64,000 nt of DNA from contig OZ345367.1 in assembly GCA_977006965.1 (NCBI GenBank), forward strand, positions 1,984,001 to 2,048,000, given 5' to 3'. The notes below the pieces were generated by a model. It was given only the letters and a program-made list of their open reading frames with translations, was not told where the DNA came from and ran no database searches. Of this stretch, positions 43,899 through 56,419 are shown piece after piece. The position numbers and the translations under genes were made by a program. Numbering within the stretch: position 1 is the stretch's first letter; every line of letters begins with the position of its first letter. This stretch comes from Phymatolithon calcareum. Lineage: Eukaryota; Rhodophyta; Florideophyceae; Hapalidiales.

Positions 43899-44703
43899 CA
43901 GGCTTGGAACCAATTTGATTGCAATTCCAATTAATTGCAATTAATTGCAATTCGAGTTAATTGTACAATAGACTCGTGATTGAAATTTGCGAGGTACGAT
44001 GAGCATCTAATTGCAATGTATATTTCTCACGAAGATTCAATTGCGATGCGTATTGCGCTACGTTTTTCTCTATTTATATGCTGAATCAGAAAAAGCGACG
44101 TTTTCTTACGCATTCGATGTATTTGAATACGTACCCCTTTTGTACTTTCAACATACGTCTATGTTAGCACATTGCTTCAGATAAACGTGGCTGCTGCATA
44201 GAAGTACGATGGTAATCATATAAAAGCCAAAGAGACTGCTAAGTTAATATCGCCAGGGCCAAATTCACCATGTCGCCTCCATCACGCATACCGTCGAAGA
44301 AAGAGGTGGTGCTACTTCTCATGAAGAAGCTCCGCGGTGAACTTCGCGATGTCAACATTCGTCGAGGATCCGGTGTTCGAACAAATGTGACTTTTCAAGT
44401 GTTTCAGTGCCCGGGTGGAGAGACATGCACCTCCCAGTCAAAACCGGAATTCGTTTTTAAGCACAACAAGGGCTACACAAACCCCTACAACCATCTCAAG
44501 TCGTGCCTGGTGAACGGAAACGAAGAAGAGTTAGGCTTCGCTAATTGGTAAACGAATTGCAGTAAAGGGTAGGAATTGCAGTATCGATTGGAGTAGGGAT
44601 TGCCAATTGCAGTTTAAATTGAAAAGAAGAAGCGACGAACAGTTGAATTGCACGATTGCTCTTTCCTTCAGCAATTCCAGCAATTTAATTGGTTCCAAGC
44701 CTG
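43899..44703. mobile_element. hAT derivative (hAT-2), 805 bp
   Basis: Perfect inverted ends CAGGCTTGGAACCAATT (17 bp) and 8-bp flanks GCTGAGAC / ACTGAGAC (one mismatch) define it. Subterminal ATTGCAATT arrays match hAT-1. It retains only the N-terminal BED-like part of the transposase. Confidence 0.92.
44270..44551 (+). pseudogene. BED-like domain fragment of hAT transposase
   Basis: A 93-codon open frame, MSPPSRIPSKKEVV onward, aligned to the hAT-1 transposase start. It has CPGGETC and YTNPYNHLKSC (same C...C...H...C layout) and then stops. It could be translated as a stand-alone DNA-binding protein that competes with transposase; this is inference. Confidence 0.7.
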
Positions 44704-45150
44704 ACTGAGACCCTGGGCCTCACAGGAAATCTGACGAGTGGACCCCATGCTTTTTCCTACACTCTTTTTCCAGGGGGGCTACGACGTTAAGCCGGCTTAC
44801 ACCGATTTGAGTAGAATATAGAAGCTACAACGAAGCTTCTCATGCACCGATTGTCGGAAATTCGAGGTTTGAGATTAGCACTGTCGAGAAGACGAGAAAA
44901 AACTGTCCAGACTCAGCACGGGGACTAGAGCGTGTTCGTGATATTCCACGTGGACCAGCGCGACGTAGAAGGCCTGGTCGTATACATTGCACGCAACACT
45001 TATTGCGTGTATTACAGTACAAATCATTCAGTCTCAACAGTGTGCAAGAGACCGGACCGATCGGGGACAGAACAAAGTTTAGGTCGAGCGAGCACTTCCT
45101 CCCGCGCCAAACCCCACTCGCGGGGCTACGCGCCTTGGGAGGGTAGGATC

Positions 45151-46920
45151 ATGGCGTCAAACCACGATCACAACGAAGGAGAACGCGACATGGCAACCAA
45201 GTTTCCGTGGCAAACCTGGAGAAGCCGTCGCGGAAGTCACCCGCAACCGTCGGCGGGTTCGGAATATCAAAAAATGGAAAATTCTATGAAACAGACCAGT
45301 ACGGCACACCGGTCCACTGGGGCAATCACGCGAGCCAAGGCGCGCGCCAAACCTGGGACTGGAGACAAAACAGATAGCGAGGAGCCCATACAGGATGGAA
45401 ACAGCTTCATAAAACCGATAAAAACGTCAAGAAAAGCGATTACGGTAGGAGAAAACCCAACACGACAGCTTTTCGTGAAACATCGCAATGTCGTGGAGTG
45501 CGGCGATTGCAGCAAGAAGGGAATGCTCAAACTCACAGGAGGAAGCGCTCGAGCACCACAGGTACTCCGATGCAAAGAGTGCACCTTCGTCAAAGAAGGC
45601 TCTTGTGCCGAAGAGTTCATAAAACAAGGCACACCGAAAATCCCAAGGCAGACAGTCCTTGCAGAACCGAAGATGTGCATTTCAAAGCAAGCTGAGAGAC
45701 GCATCGACGAAGAAGATAACCCAACTATCGCAGGTAGCAACAAGTGCAACACGCCGGGCGATAGAATCTGTCCAACAGCCGATGTCCTAAAGGAGCTTAA
45801 AGCACAGATGGCGGTACTGGAATCGAGATTGGCAACCTCGGAATCCAAGTTAGCAGATACTGAGGGAAAGGTCAAAACCCTTGAAGCAACAGTGAGGACT
45901 CTATCGGAAGAGAACAGAAGTCTCCGACGTGGTGCACCAGGAGCACTAGAGGAATCATCTGTACAACGAGATTCCAGAGGGGAGCCGACGAGCCCGGAGA
46001 TAGACTCCAATGTCTGCATCAACAACACAGAAATTCCCCCAGTTAAGTTTTTCAAGGAGGCCATAACGGGAAATACAAGCGACTCGATGACTTCTAACGC
46101 AGGAGGAGAAAAATTGAAGAAGACGAGAAGCGAAAGACGTACAAGCAGTCGTCCAACGCAACCGATTGAAGAGCCGGATAGAGAACGCTTGGAATCGTTC
46201 CTAAACAAAATGGGAAGTCACATGCCAAGAAAGGGACCGAAACCTGGATTGGTATCACTGTACTTCAGAAGAATTCCAAAAGCCCCACGCGAGCAAATTG
46301 AGGAAGCTGTGAAAGAGATGCTGAAGACGAAAACGGTTTACCACATATCGTTCATTGGTTCGTCGATAATGGAAGTACTCATAGAAACGAAAGAATGGGG
46401 CGCCATTGTTAACCTAATGCGTTTAGCGGGCATGGTCTGCATGTATAGGTACAATGTGTTTGAAAACCCTAAAAAAAGAAGCCAACATGGTGAGTCAGTG
46501 CGCTCACTACAGAAACATGCGACGAGGACAAGGGCACGCGCTAGATACTGCGCGTCCACGGCGTCAAATGAGGCCGCAAAAGAGTGGTACAAAGGACTGG
46601 AGAGAGCAGCCGACCGGAGACTCAGATCCATGGAAATTGATGAGATACGTAAGCTCGAACAATTCCCACGACGGCACCTCATAAACCCGAATTTCCGACA
46701 AATAATGAGGAAGGAGGGCGACCCAACAGGCCAGGAAGATGAAGAAACCGAGGGACAACAGTCCATCGATGACGACCAGGAAACTAAACAAGATGAACCA
46801 GCTAATACAATAATCGAGGCAGATGTGGAAGACGTGACTTCCCAGCAGGTCGACCCAAATACATCAGTCAACGAACCGAGAGGCCAGCCCTCAAGACCCA
46901 GAGAAGCAAGGAACCAATAA
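45151..46920 (+). CDS. LINE-A ORF1 protein, 589 aa
   Basis: The ATG at 45151 (MASNHDHNEGERDMATK) is chosen because homology with the A2 copy starts here; the frame is open further upstream only through UTR. Residues about 113-151 have VVECGDCSKKG and LRCKECTFVKEGSC, a CxxC/CxxC zinc ribbon instead of the usual CCHC knuckle. Residues about 212-260 form a coiled coil (MAVLESRLATSESKLADTEG). Residues about 363-490 form an RRM-like ORF1 domain (LVSLYFRRIPKAPREQ, YHISFIGSSIMEVLIE). The C-terminus is acidic. It probably binds LINE RNA in a ribonucleoprotein. Confidence 0.88.
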   Translation: MASNHDHNEGERDMATKFPWQTWRSRRGSHPQPSAGSEYQKMENSMKQTSTAHRSTGAITRAKARAKPGTGDKTDSEEPIQDGNSFIKPIKTSRKAITVGENPTRQLFVKHRNVVECGDCSKKGMLKLTGGSARAPQVLRCKECTFVKEGSCAEEFIKQGTPKIPRQTVLAEPKMCISKQAERRIDEEDNPTIAGSNKCNTPGDRICPTADVLKELKAQMAVLESRLATSESKLADTEGKVKTLEATVRTLSEENRSLRRGAPGALEESSVQRDSRGEPTSPEIDSNVCINNTEIPPVKFFKEAITGNTSDSMTSNAGGEKLKKTRSERRTSSRPTQPIEEPDRERLESFLNKMGSHMPRKGPKPGLVSLYFRRIPKAPREQIEEAVKEMLKTKTVYHISFIGSSIMEVLIETKEWGAIVNLMRLAGMVCMYRYNVFENPKKRSQHGESVRSLQKHATRTRARARYCASTASNEAAKEWYKGLERAADRRLRSMEIDEIRKLEQFPRRHLINPNFRQIMRKEGDPTGQEDEETEGQQSIDDDQETKQDEPANTIIEADVEDVTSQQVDPNTSVNEPRGQPSRPREARNQ

Positions 46921-46982
46921 TACTCCCATCGCAAATTCGGAGCAAATCGCAACCAAAAATAATATTTAACAGATATTGGAGA

Positions 46983-49900
46983 ATGGCAACGATGAACGTC
47001 GGGGGATCACCAGAAACCCCGGAGTACCTACATAAGATGGTACAAAATCACAAGGTCGACATCATCGGTCTCACGGAGACGCATCTGAGATCCGAGACCC
47101 GCATTCGAACCGATATGTTCTCATTAAACGCCCCAAGGCCCGAACTGATAACGTCGGATGGGCCTCGTAACCAAGATCCCGGGTCAAGAAGGCGAGGTAC
47201 AGCGAGAAACTTTGGCGGAGTATCACTGGTGTTCCGCAGTGGATGTGGAGTGGAACTAATCTTCAAGTATGCAAAGGTACACTTCCAAATCATTATCGCC
47301 CAACTAGGCAGCCTAAAAGTTGTGGTAGTGTACATGTCACCAAGGTCCACTCGTCAGGAAACCGACAAATGCCTCCAACTAATCAACAGGCACGCAAGGG
47401 GTCAAGCCATCATCTGTGGTGACTGGAACGCTAGACACAAGCTGTGGGACAGGCAGTCAAACAGAAGGGGCAACCAACTCGTCCAGTGGGCAGAAAGAAA
47501 AGGATGGGACATTAGAGCAAGCAAAGGACCGACATTCCAGACGAAAAAGTACGGGAGCAATATCGACTTCTTCGTCACAAAAGGAATAACAATATCCGCG
47601 CCAAACTCTCCAGAGGACATATGGACAGGGGCTACACAGCACAGGCCTGTATGAACGCGCCTTCGAAGCCGGCAAGTTCGTGACCCGAACCAGTATAAGC
47701 GACCAATCAGTGTAAGAGACCGAGATGACACACAAAGGAAAAATGAAATCAAGGAACGAATGCGTAGTCTCATTGAGGACCTCAAGGGAAGTACCTCCCC
47801 CGAATCGGTATCCCATATCTACAGAGAGATTGTGGACCTCGGAGGAAAGTCAAGAAAAGAATCCAGGAAAGAAGTCGCGCTTCGTAAGTACCAGAAGGCA
47901 TTCCCGAAGTCATCGAAGACCTCAAAAAGTGCAGCAATGTAAGAGATCTACACCAGGGGTACAAGAGACTTGTTAAAATCTGGTGTGATCCGTGGAGAAC
48001 TAGAAAACGCAGACCGGCACGCTATAAGTCATTTTGGAATACAGAGCTTGACAAAATGGCACTGAAGCGGAAGAAACTTTACCGGAAAGCCAGATCATCC
48101 CAATCACCGGAAGACTGGGGTCGTTACCACGAGTGTAAGTACCAAATCAGAACCTTGGTGAGCAAGAAGAAGAAAGACCAGTATCAAGAATACATCGCCG
48201 AGCTCGAGGAGAAGGTTGAAGCAACTTGCCAAGATGAAAAAGAAAATTCGAAGAAGAAAGCTAAGAAACGAGATGACAGGAAGCCCCATGAATTGCGCGA
48301 AATTCTCAGCCCATATCTCAGTGAAATGCCATAGCACCGAAAAGTGGCAACCCGGACTAAGAAAATTCTCCTGTGCAGAGGACATGAGGACAAAAATTGA
48401 AGCGGCTATCCGCAAAGCACCAAACGAAAAGGCACCAGGCTTAGACGAGTTGAAGGCTGAAATGCTAAAAGTCGATATATCGCTCAACGCCGAAGTGCTT
48501 ACAGACTTGTGGGAGGCCTGCGGGAGGTGTGGAGACACGCCTCTGCACTGGCAGAAAGCGCTCCTCGTCCCAATACACAAGAAAGGGGCACATGAGGACC
48601 CCGGAAACTACCGACCGATTTCCTTGCTGAGCCACGCAAGGAAAATTATTGAGACAGCTATTGATATGAAGCTGCGCACAGTATACGCAAACCACTGGTA
48701 TCAGCTTGGGTTCCAAAAGGGGAAGAGCACTGAACTGGCCATCCTAAGAGCTACTGAGCTACTAAAAGAGGATCAGAGATGTGTAGCAGTATTGGACCTT
48801 AAGGCTGCCTACGACACAGTACCGAGAGTACACTTGGTGAACAGAATGAGACAAGTACTGCCCAAGGAGATCTGCGCAATGGCCGAGGCGTTCTTGACAC
48901 CATCCTGGGTAGCAACAATTGGTGATGCGAACAGGAACTGGTTTCTAGTGGACAGGGGAGTCCCACAAGGGTCCCCTCTCAGTCCAAGCCTCTACAACAT
49001 CCTCATGGATGAATTCGCAGAGCGAATGAGCCGGGCATCAAAAACCTGGGCTGAAGTACCGGCTATTCTCTTCGCTGACGATGTTCTTCTCTCTGCGAAA
49101 TCACCCGCGGCACTGCAAGGACTATTGGATATAGCTACCCAATGGGCACAAGAGCGAGAGATGACTTGGAACACTAAACAAGGGAAAAGCGAAGTCCTTG
49201 AATCAGAAGAAACATTGGGCAAGACATTCAAGCTAGCGAACAAGGTACTAGCACAAGTTCCGGAGGTCACGTACCTTGGAGTATCCCTAGACTCCGGAGG
49301 AGTCACAGATACGTTAATGATGCAACGACTAAAGAAATCAAGGACGGCCGTGTACGAGTTGCGTACACTGGGAGTGTTCAAGAAAGGGCTGAGTACACAG
49401 AAGTGTATTCAGATATACAAGGCACTAGTACAGCCACGCTGGGAGTACGCAATGCACTTAACGCCCTGGACAGAAGACGTACAAAATGCCGTCAAGGAAG
49501 TAGAAGCAACATTCTTCAATCAAGTATTCGGGCCACTGGCCCGAGGAAGGACGGATAGGCTCCGTCTCCTGTGCCGGATCCATGCGGCCGCACATCGACG
49601 AGAAATCTTGGCCTTCAAAATGCTGAGAAGGAACAAGGCGAAAGAACGTATGTATTCAAATGAAGTGCCCGAAAGAAGAAACAACCATGAATGGCAGTAC
49701 ACGAGGAAAGATATCGCCGCGATGGAGACCAGAGAGCCGTTCGGTGAAGCGGTAAAGCATATCCAAGCAAACCAATCTTCGCAAGCACTTCGATCGAAAT
49801 TTCTGGAAATGGAAGGAGACCGCCTAGAATCTAAGCGGAAAAGAAAGATACCATACGACAATACAAGAGAATTGCCAGCAATCCTCAAGTTCCCCAAGGT

Positions 49901-50141
49901 GAAGCACAGACAACTCGCGCTGCAGTATGCCTGTGGAAGATTCCCACAGGTGGCAACAACAAGTATGACTGAAGAATTCGGCACCAGAGCCAGAGAGCAT
50001 ATGGAGACCCTTGAACGCACGCTAGCAGGGTACGAACTCGAAGGAGAAAAACGACTGGAAACAGAAAAGGCGCTAGATGAGCTCTTACTATTTAGCAAGA
50101 CACTCATAGAACGCATGGAGAACGAAGAAGGCCTGTATTAA
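46983..50141 (+). pseudogene. LINE-A ORF2: AP endonuclease and reverse transcriptase
   Basis: Endonuclease 46983-47654: GLTETHLRSE (catalytic Glu), VVVYMSPR, IICGDWNARH, GSNIDFFVTKG and TQHRPV. A stop at 47654 and shifts to about 48330 break the linker. RT 48216-50141 is open: KAPGLDELKAEML, LLVPIHKKGAHED, YRPISLLSHARKI, QLGFQKGKSTELAI, CVAVLDLKAAYDTV, RGVPQGSPLSPSLYN, AILFADDVLL and VTYLGVSLDSGG. No C-terminal CCHC motif is visible; the tail is helical (RAREHMETLERTLAGYELEG). It nicks and reverse-transcribes at the target. Confidence 0.93.
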
Positions 50142-51179
50142 TCCGCAGAATGCAAGGCAAAAAGTGGTCGAGTCCAAGCACCAACAATCCCGTAGAGGAC
50201 TGAGATAGGACTACTTTGAGTCCTGAGTTTTCCCGTCTGCCATTCTGGTGGACGTTTTGTGAGCTACACAAAGGTAGAGAGCACCAGAGGAAGCCTTGCC
50301 CATATCTTCGGAAGTCTGTGGGGCTTTTAAATAAACTTGAAAGGAAAAAAAAGTACAAATCATTCGACTGATTTCGTGGATAGTTTACTTTCGTATTCAA
50401 TATGAATGCAAATGTTTACTCAAGTTGGGTGACGAAATTGGTGTAGCAGAAATGATATAAAAGCTCGCTGGGAGTTCTTCACTGAGACGGGACCAAGCAT
50501 TAAGAAGAAAACTGAAACAAATCAAGAATTCTAGCACGAGCTAGTGCGGCTAATACCGAACGCCGGTGACGTTGTGTTGCACTCGTCGTGGACACCGCTA
50601 TCGATTTATGGACCTTTTGGGCACTATAATCGTAGAACCGATTATCCTCCAAAGATCCTGCTTCTGGTTGTGAATCTAGGACAACAATCGCTGATACCAT
50701 CCAAGTCATCACACAGTTCGGAAAGATTGGCTTCGAGTGTCATCAGGCCGATATACGACTACGTCATCTCGCTCGCTGGAGAAAGTTTAGCCAATTCGAT
50801 ATTGGAACTTCATTTACCAACAAGGCATAACCAGTTCACCTGCTGGAATATCCAACCAAGACGAGTTCGCTTGCCTGACGGAATTTACATGAGTACAAAG
50901 TGACAAAAACGGGTCTAAGGTGGCTCCGTCTCGCACAATGCCTCCTGAATTCTCATAACAAGACAGGAGACAGTCTAACTTGCTCTGGATGAGCGTTGGT
51001 TCATACTCTAGCGCCGATGACCAGATTAGAAATGGTATAAATACGACAGCACTCGAGCACAAGGGCAATGAGGAGCGTTCACCGGAACGATCAGGGTCAG
51101 AACAAAGTTCAGCTCGAGCGAGCACTCCGTCTGACACCAAACCCCACTCGTGGGTCTGCGCGCCCTTGGAGGGCAGGAT

Positions 51180-52932
51180 CACGGCGTCAAACCACGATCC
51201 CAACGAAGGAGAACACGTCATGGCAACCAAATTTCTGTGAAAAACGTGGAGATGCCGTCGCGGAAGCCTCCCGCAGTCATCAGCGGGTTCGGAACATCAA
51301 AAAATGGAAATTTCTATGAAACGGAACAGTGCGGTACACTGGTCCACTGGGGCAATCACGCGAGCTGGAGCGAGCGCCAAACCTGGGACTGGAGATAAAG
51401 CCGATAACGAAGAGCCGATACAGGATGCCAACAGCACCATCAAACCGATAAAAATGTCAAGAAAAACAGTCACGGCAGGAGAAAACCCAACCCGACAGCT
51501 GAAACATTGCAATGTCGCGGAGTTTGGCGACTGCAGCAAAAAGGGAACGTTCAAATTCACAGGAGGAATCCCCCGAGCACCACTGGTGCTCCAATGGAAA
51601 GAGTGCACATTCGTCAGAGAAGACTTGTGTGCCGAAGAGTTCATAAAACTAGGCACACCGGAAGGTGCAAGTCCAACGCAGACAGCAGTAGCAGAACGGA
51701 AAGATTGTATTACAAAGCAAGCCGAGAGATGCATCGACAAAGCAGACAATCCAACTACCCCAGATAGAAACAAGTGCAAAATGCTAGGCGAAGTTGGCCA
51801 AAAGCCGATTTCCTCAAGGAGCTTAAAGCGCATTGAGAGTACTGGAATCGAGAGTGGAAACCTCGGAATCCAAGTTAGCAGACACAGAGGGCAAGATTGT
51901 AACCTTTGAAACTACAGTGTGTACTCTATCGGAAGTCAGCAGGAGGCTCCGCTGCAGAGCTCCAGGAGTACTAGAGGAACATCCGTACAACAAGATTCCA
52001 GAGGGAAGCCAACGAGCCACGAGGAAGAGTACGATGATTTCGTCAAGAGTACAGAAATGCCGCCAGTTATGTCTTACAAGGAGGACACAATGGGAAGTAT
52101 CAACGACTCGTAGACTTCTAACACCAGAGGGGATAATCACAAAAGACGAGTAACGAAAGACGTACAAGTAACTGTCCACTATAGCAGGTTGAAGAACCGG
52201 ATAGAGAACGCTTGGAAACATTCTTAAACAAAATGGGCAATCTCATGGAGAGAAATGGATCGAAACCAAGATTGTTTGCACTGTACTTCAGAAGAATCCC
52301 AAAAGCTCACGCGAGGAATTTGAGGAAAATGTGAGTGAAGCTGAAGAAGAATGCGGTCCACCACATATGGTTCATTTGATCCTCAGTAATGGAAGTACTT
52401 ACGGAGGCGAGACAATGGGACGCCATTGTTAGCCTATGGCGAATAGCGGGCATGATCTGCATGTATAGGTACAATTTGTTTGAAAACCAAAAGAAGAGAA
52501 ACCAACATGGGGAGTTGGTGCTCTCACTACAGAAACATGCGACGAGGACAGCGGCGCGTGGTAGATACTGCACGTCCGTGGCGTCATATGTGCTCGCAAA
52601 GGAGTGGTACAAGGCCTGGAGAGGGCATCCGACCGGAGACTAAAATCCATTAAAATTGAGAAATTAGGTAAGCTCAAAAATACGCACGACAAAACCTCAT
52701 AAACCATAATTTCCGACAGATAATAACCAAGGAGAGCGGCGTGAAAACCGAGGGAAATGAAACACAGCAGACCCCCGATATCGATAAGGCAAGTAAGCAA
52801 GATGAACCATCAAATACAAGAATCGAGTCAGTTGTTGAAAACGAGACTGCTCAGCAAGTAGACCCAGAAACATCAGTCTACGAATCGAGAGGCCAGCCAT
52901 CAAATCTTATCGTAGACTCAGAGAAGCAATAA
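51180..52932 (+). pseudogene. LINE-A2 ORF1 remnant
   Basis: It aligns with A1 ORF1 through the zinc ribbon (VAEFGDCSKKG, where one Cys is Phe; LQWKECTFVREDLC, another Cys lost), the coiled coil, and ICMYRYNLFENQKKR in the C-terminal domain. Stops and shifts occur at about 51238, 51910, 52110 and 52640. Loss of ribbon cysteines shows relaxed constraint. Confidence 0.8.
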
Positions 52933-53000
52933 ACTAATAATATTCCATAGTAAATTCGGAGCAAGACGCAACCAAAAATAATATTAACAGATATTGGAGA

Positions 53001-53935
53001 ATGGGAACGATGAACGTCGGGGGATCACCAGAAACGCTAGAGTACCTGCATGAGATCGTAAAAAATCACAAGGTCAACATTATTGGGCTCAAGAAAGCAC
53101 ACTTGGGACACGAAGCGCCCATTTGGAACAGCGTTTTCTCTGTAAACGCCTCAAAGTTTGAATTGAAATGCCAGATGGGCCCCGTAACCAAAATCCTGGA
53201 GCAAGAAGGGGCGAGGTACAGCGAGAAACTTTGGAGGAGTATCATTGGTGTTCTGCAGTGGATATGGTGTGAAACTCATCTTCAAGTATACAAAGGTACA
53301 CTTCCAAGTCATTATGGCTGAACTAGCAGTCTAAAAGTTGGGCTAGTGTACATTTCACCAAGGTCCACTCATCAGGAAACCGAGAAGTGCCTCCAAGTAA
53401 TCAACAGGCGTGAAAGGGGTTCAGCCATCATTTGTGGTGACTAGAAAGCAAGAGACCAGCTTTGGGACAGAAATTAGTACAGAAGGGGAAATAAACTCGT
53501 CCGCTGGGCAGAAAGCAAAGGATTGGACATAAGAAAAAGCAAAGGACCGTCATTCTAGACGAGGAAGTACGGGAGGAATATCGACTTCTTCGTCATAAAA
53601 GGAAAAAAATATCCTCGCAAACTCTCCAGAAGACATATGCAAATGGGCTACACCGCAGGGGCCCGCATTTAAGCGTCTTAGAAGCCGAGAAGAGCTTGAC
53701 GCGAGCCTGTCTAAACGACCAATCAGTGTAAGATACCGAGCTGACACACAGAGGAAAAACGAAATCAAGGAACGAGTGCGTAGTCTCATTGAGGAGCTCA
53801 AGGGAAGTACCTATCCCTGAATCGGTATCTGATATCTACAGGGAGACTGTGAAACACGTAGGAAAGTCAAGAAGTAAATCTAAGAAAGGAGCCGCGCTTC
53901 GCAAGTACCACGAAGGCATTCTCGGAATCATGGAC
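53001..53935 (+). pseudogene. LINE-A2 endonuclease remnant
   Basis: It starts MGTMNVGGSPETLEYLHEI, parallel to A1. The catalytic Glu region reads GLKKAHLGHE (Glu replaced by Lys), and the GDWNA motif is broken by a stop (CGD* near 53440). It is non-functional. Confidence 0.8.
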
Positions 53936-53971
53936 TAACTCAAAAAGTGTAACAATGCCAGAGATCAACAT

Positions 53972-56150
53972 TTGGAGTACAAGTTACTTGTTAAAGCTTG
54001 CTTTGATCCTTGGAGAGCTATAAAACGCATCACAGCTCGCTACAAGTCATTTTGGAATACAAAGATCGACGAAGTTGCTCTGAAGCAAAAGAAACTCTAC
54101 CGCAAAGCGAGATCATCCCATTTACAGGAATACTGGGGTTGTTACCACGAGTGTAAGTACCAAATCAGAACCTCAGTGAACGAGAGGAAGAAAGAGCAGT
54201 ATCAAGAATACATTGCCGAGCTTGAGGAGAAGGATGGAACAGCGGCTTTGAAGCAACTTGACAAGATGAAAAAGAAAATTTGAAGAAGAAAGCTAAGCAA
54301 CAAGATGACAGGAAGCCCCGTGAATTGCTCTTTATTCTCAGCTCACATCCCAGCGACATGCCGTAGTGCCGAAAAGGTGTAATCCGGACTATGAATATTC
54401 TCCTGCCCCGAGGACATGAGGACAAAAATTGAAGCGGTCATCCGAAAAGCACCAAACAGAAATGCACCGGGATTAGACAAGGAGAAGGCTGAAATGCTAA
54501 AAGTCGATATACAGCTCAAAGTTGAAGTGTTTACAGCGCTGTAGGAGGCCTGCGGGAAGTGCGGAGGCACGACTCTGCACTGAGAGAAAGCACTGCCCGT
54601 CCCAATACACAAGAGGGCGGCACGTGAGAACCCCGGAAAATGCTGCCCGATTTCCGTGCTGAGTCATCCAAGGAAAATTATTGAGACATCTATAGATATG
54701 AAGCTGTGCACAGTATAATCAAACCACTGGTATCAGTTTGGGTTCCAAAGGGGAAGAGCACTGAACTGGCGGTCCTAAGAGCTACTGAGGTACTAAAAGG
54801 GGATCAGATATGTGTAGCAGTATTGAACCTTAAGCCTGGCTACGATACAGTTCTGGAAGTACAATTGGAGAACAGAATGAGACTGCCGAAGGAGGTCTGC
54901 GCAATGGCCGAGGAGTCCTTGACACAATATTGTGTAGCAGCAATTGGAGATGCGAGGAGAAAATGGTTTTTTACTGGACCGGGGGGTCCTGCAAGGGTCC
55001 ATTCTTAGTCCAAGCCTCTACATCATCTTCATGGATAAATTCGGCGAGCGATTGAGCCGGGCGTCAAAAACCTAGGCTGAAGTCCGGGCCATCCCTTTCG
55101 AAGATAATGTTCTTCTTTCTGCGGAATCCCCCCGCTGCATTGCAAGGACTATTGGATATAGCTACCCAATGGACACAAGAGCGAGAGTTGACGTAGAACC
55201 CAAAACAAGGGAAAAGCGAAGTCCTCGAATCAGAGGAAACATTGGGCAATACATGCAAGCTCGCGAACAAGGTTCTGGCGCACGTTCCGGAGGTCACGTC
55301 TCTTGTAGTGTCCCTAGGCTCCGGAGCAGTCACACATACGCTAGTGATGAAACTACTAAAGAAAGCAAGGACGGCCTTGGACGAGTTGCGTACATTGGGA
55401 GAGTTCAAGAAAGAGCAAAGTATACAGAGTTTATTCAGATTTAGAAGGCGCTAGTACAGCCGCGCTGGGAGAACTCAAAGCACTTAATGCCCTGGACAGC
55501 CTACGTACAGAATGCCTTCAAGGAAGTAGAAGTAACATTCTTCAACCAAAATTCGGGCCACTGATCCAAAGAAGGACAGATAGGCTCCGTCTTCTGTACC
55601 GGATAAAGACTGCCGCACAGCGACGAGAAATATTGGCCTTCAAAATGCTGAAAAGGAGCAAGACGAATGAAGTGCCTGAAAACAGAAAGGCAGTACAAAA
55701 GGAAAAGTATAGCCGCGATGGAGACCAGAGAGCCGTTTGGTGAAGTTGTAAATCATATCCAACCTAACCTGTCTTCGCAAACACTTTGATCCAAATTTTC
55801 TGGCAATGGGAATAGGGACAATTCCATATTCCCGATTCCATACGACAAGACAAGAGATTTGCCATCAATCCTCAAGCTCCCCAAGGTGAAGAACGGGCAC
55901 ATCGTGCTGCAGAATGCCTGCGGAAGATTTCCACAGGTGTCAGTATGACTGAAGAATTCGGCACTAGAGCCAGAGAGAGTATGGAGACCCTTGAACACAC
56001 GCTAGCAGGGAACGACCTCGAAGGAGAAAAAGTCTGGGAGCAGAAAGGGCGCCACATGAGCTCTTACTATTTAGCAAGGCACTTACAGAACGCATGGAGA
56101 ACGAAGAAGGCCTATAGATTTGCAGAAGGCCAGGCGAAATGTGGTTGAGC
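53972..56150 (+). pseudogene. LINE-A2 reverse transcriptase remnant
   Basis: Readable pieces include KQKKLYRKARSSHLQEYWG, KGKSTELAVLRATEVLKGD, VAVLNLKPGYDTV (catalytic Asp to Asn) and EFGTRARESMETLEHTLAG near the end. There are many frameshifts, and the FADD box is degraded to FEDNVLLSAE. Confidence 0.8.
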
Positions 56151-56419
56151 CCAAGCATAAACAATCCCGTAGAGGACTGAGCTAAGATTTGAGGAAATTC
56201 ACTGCATGGACCGAAAAAGGTGGCAAAATTCGCTAAATCGGCACCCCTTGAAAAACTAGTACTCGTTATTATATCAGCTGGACTGTCGCTTATCATTACA
56301 CTACTCTTCCGCTACGCAAAGTACGCTGCACCTAGTCGCATTCGACTGCTAAGCTAACTCGCAACGCTCTCGCCCGAACCGTCTGAAGTCATAGAGTAGA
56401 AGCAGCTCGTGCTAAGGGT

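Larger units (their letters stand above)
45030..50352 (+). mobile_element. LINE-A, nearly complete (A1), 5.3 kb
   Basis: A 13-bp duplication GTACAAATCATTC (45017-45029 and 50353-50365) flanks it. ORF1 is followed by ORF2 (endonuclease plus RT). The 3' end is GGGGCTTTTAAATAAACTT and then A-rich GAAAGGAAAAAAAA. It is the best copy in the window. ORF1 and the RT half are open, but the region between endonuclease and RT is frameshifted. It appears inserted in the 5' UTR of an older LINE-A. Confidence 0.94.

Noticed and set aside
45267-46208. 313-codon minus-strand frame
   Set aside because: Antisense shadow of LINE-A ORF1 with Ser/Leu-biased composition.
49520-50116. 198-codon minus-strand frame (and similar ones at 9411-9911, 48992-49381)
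   Set aside because: Antisense shadow of the LINE-A RT; it recurs wherever that RT occurs.
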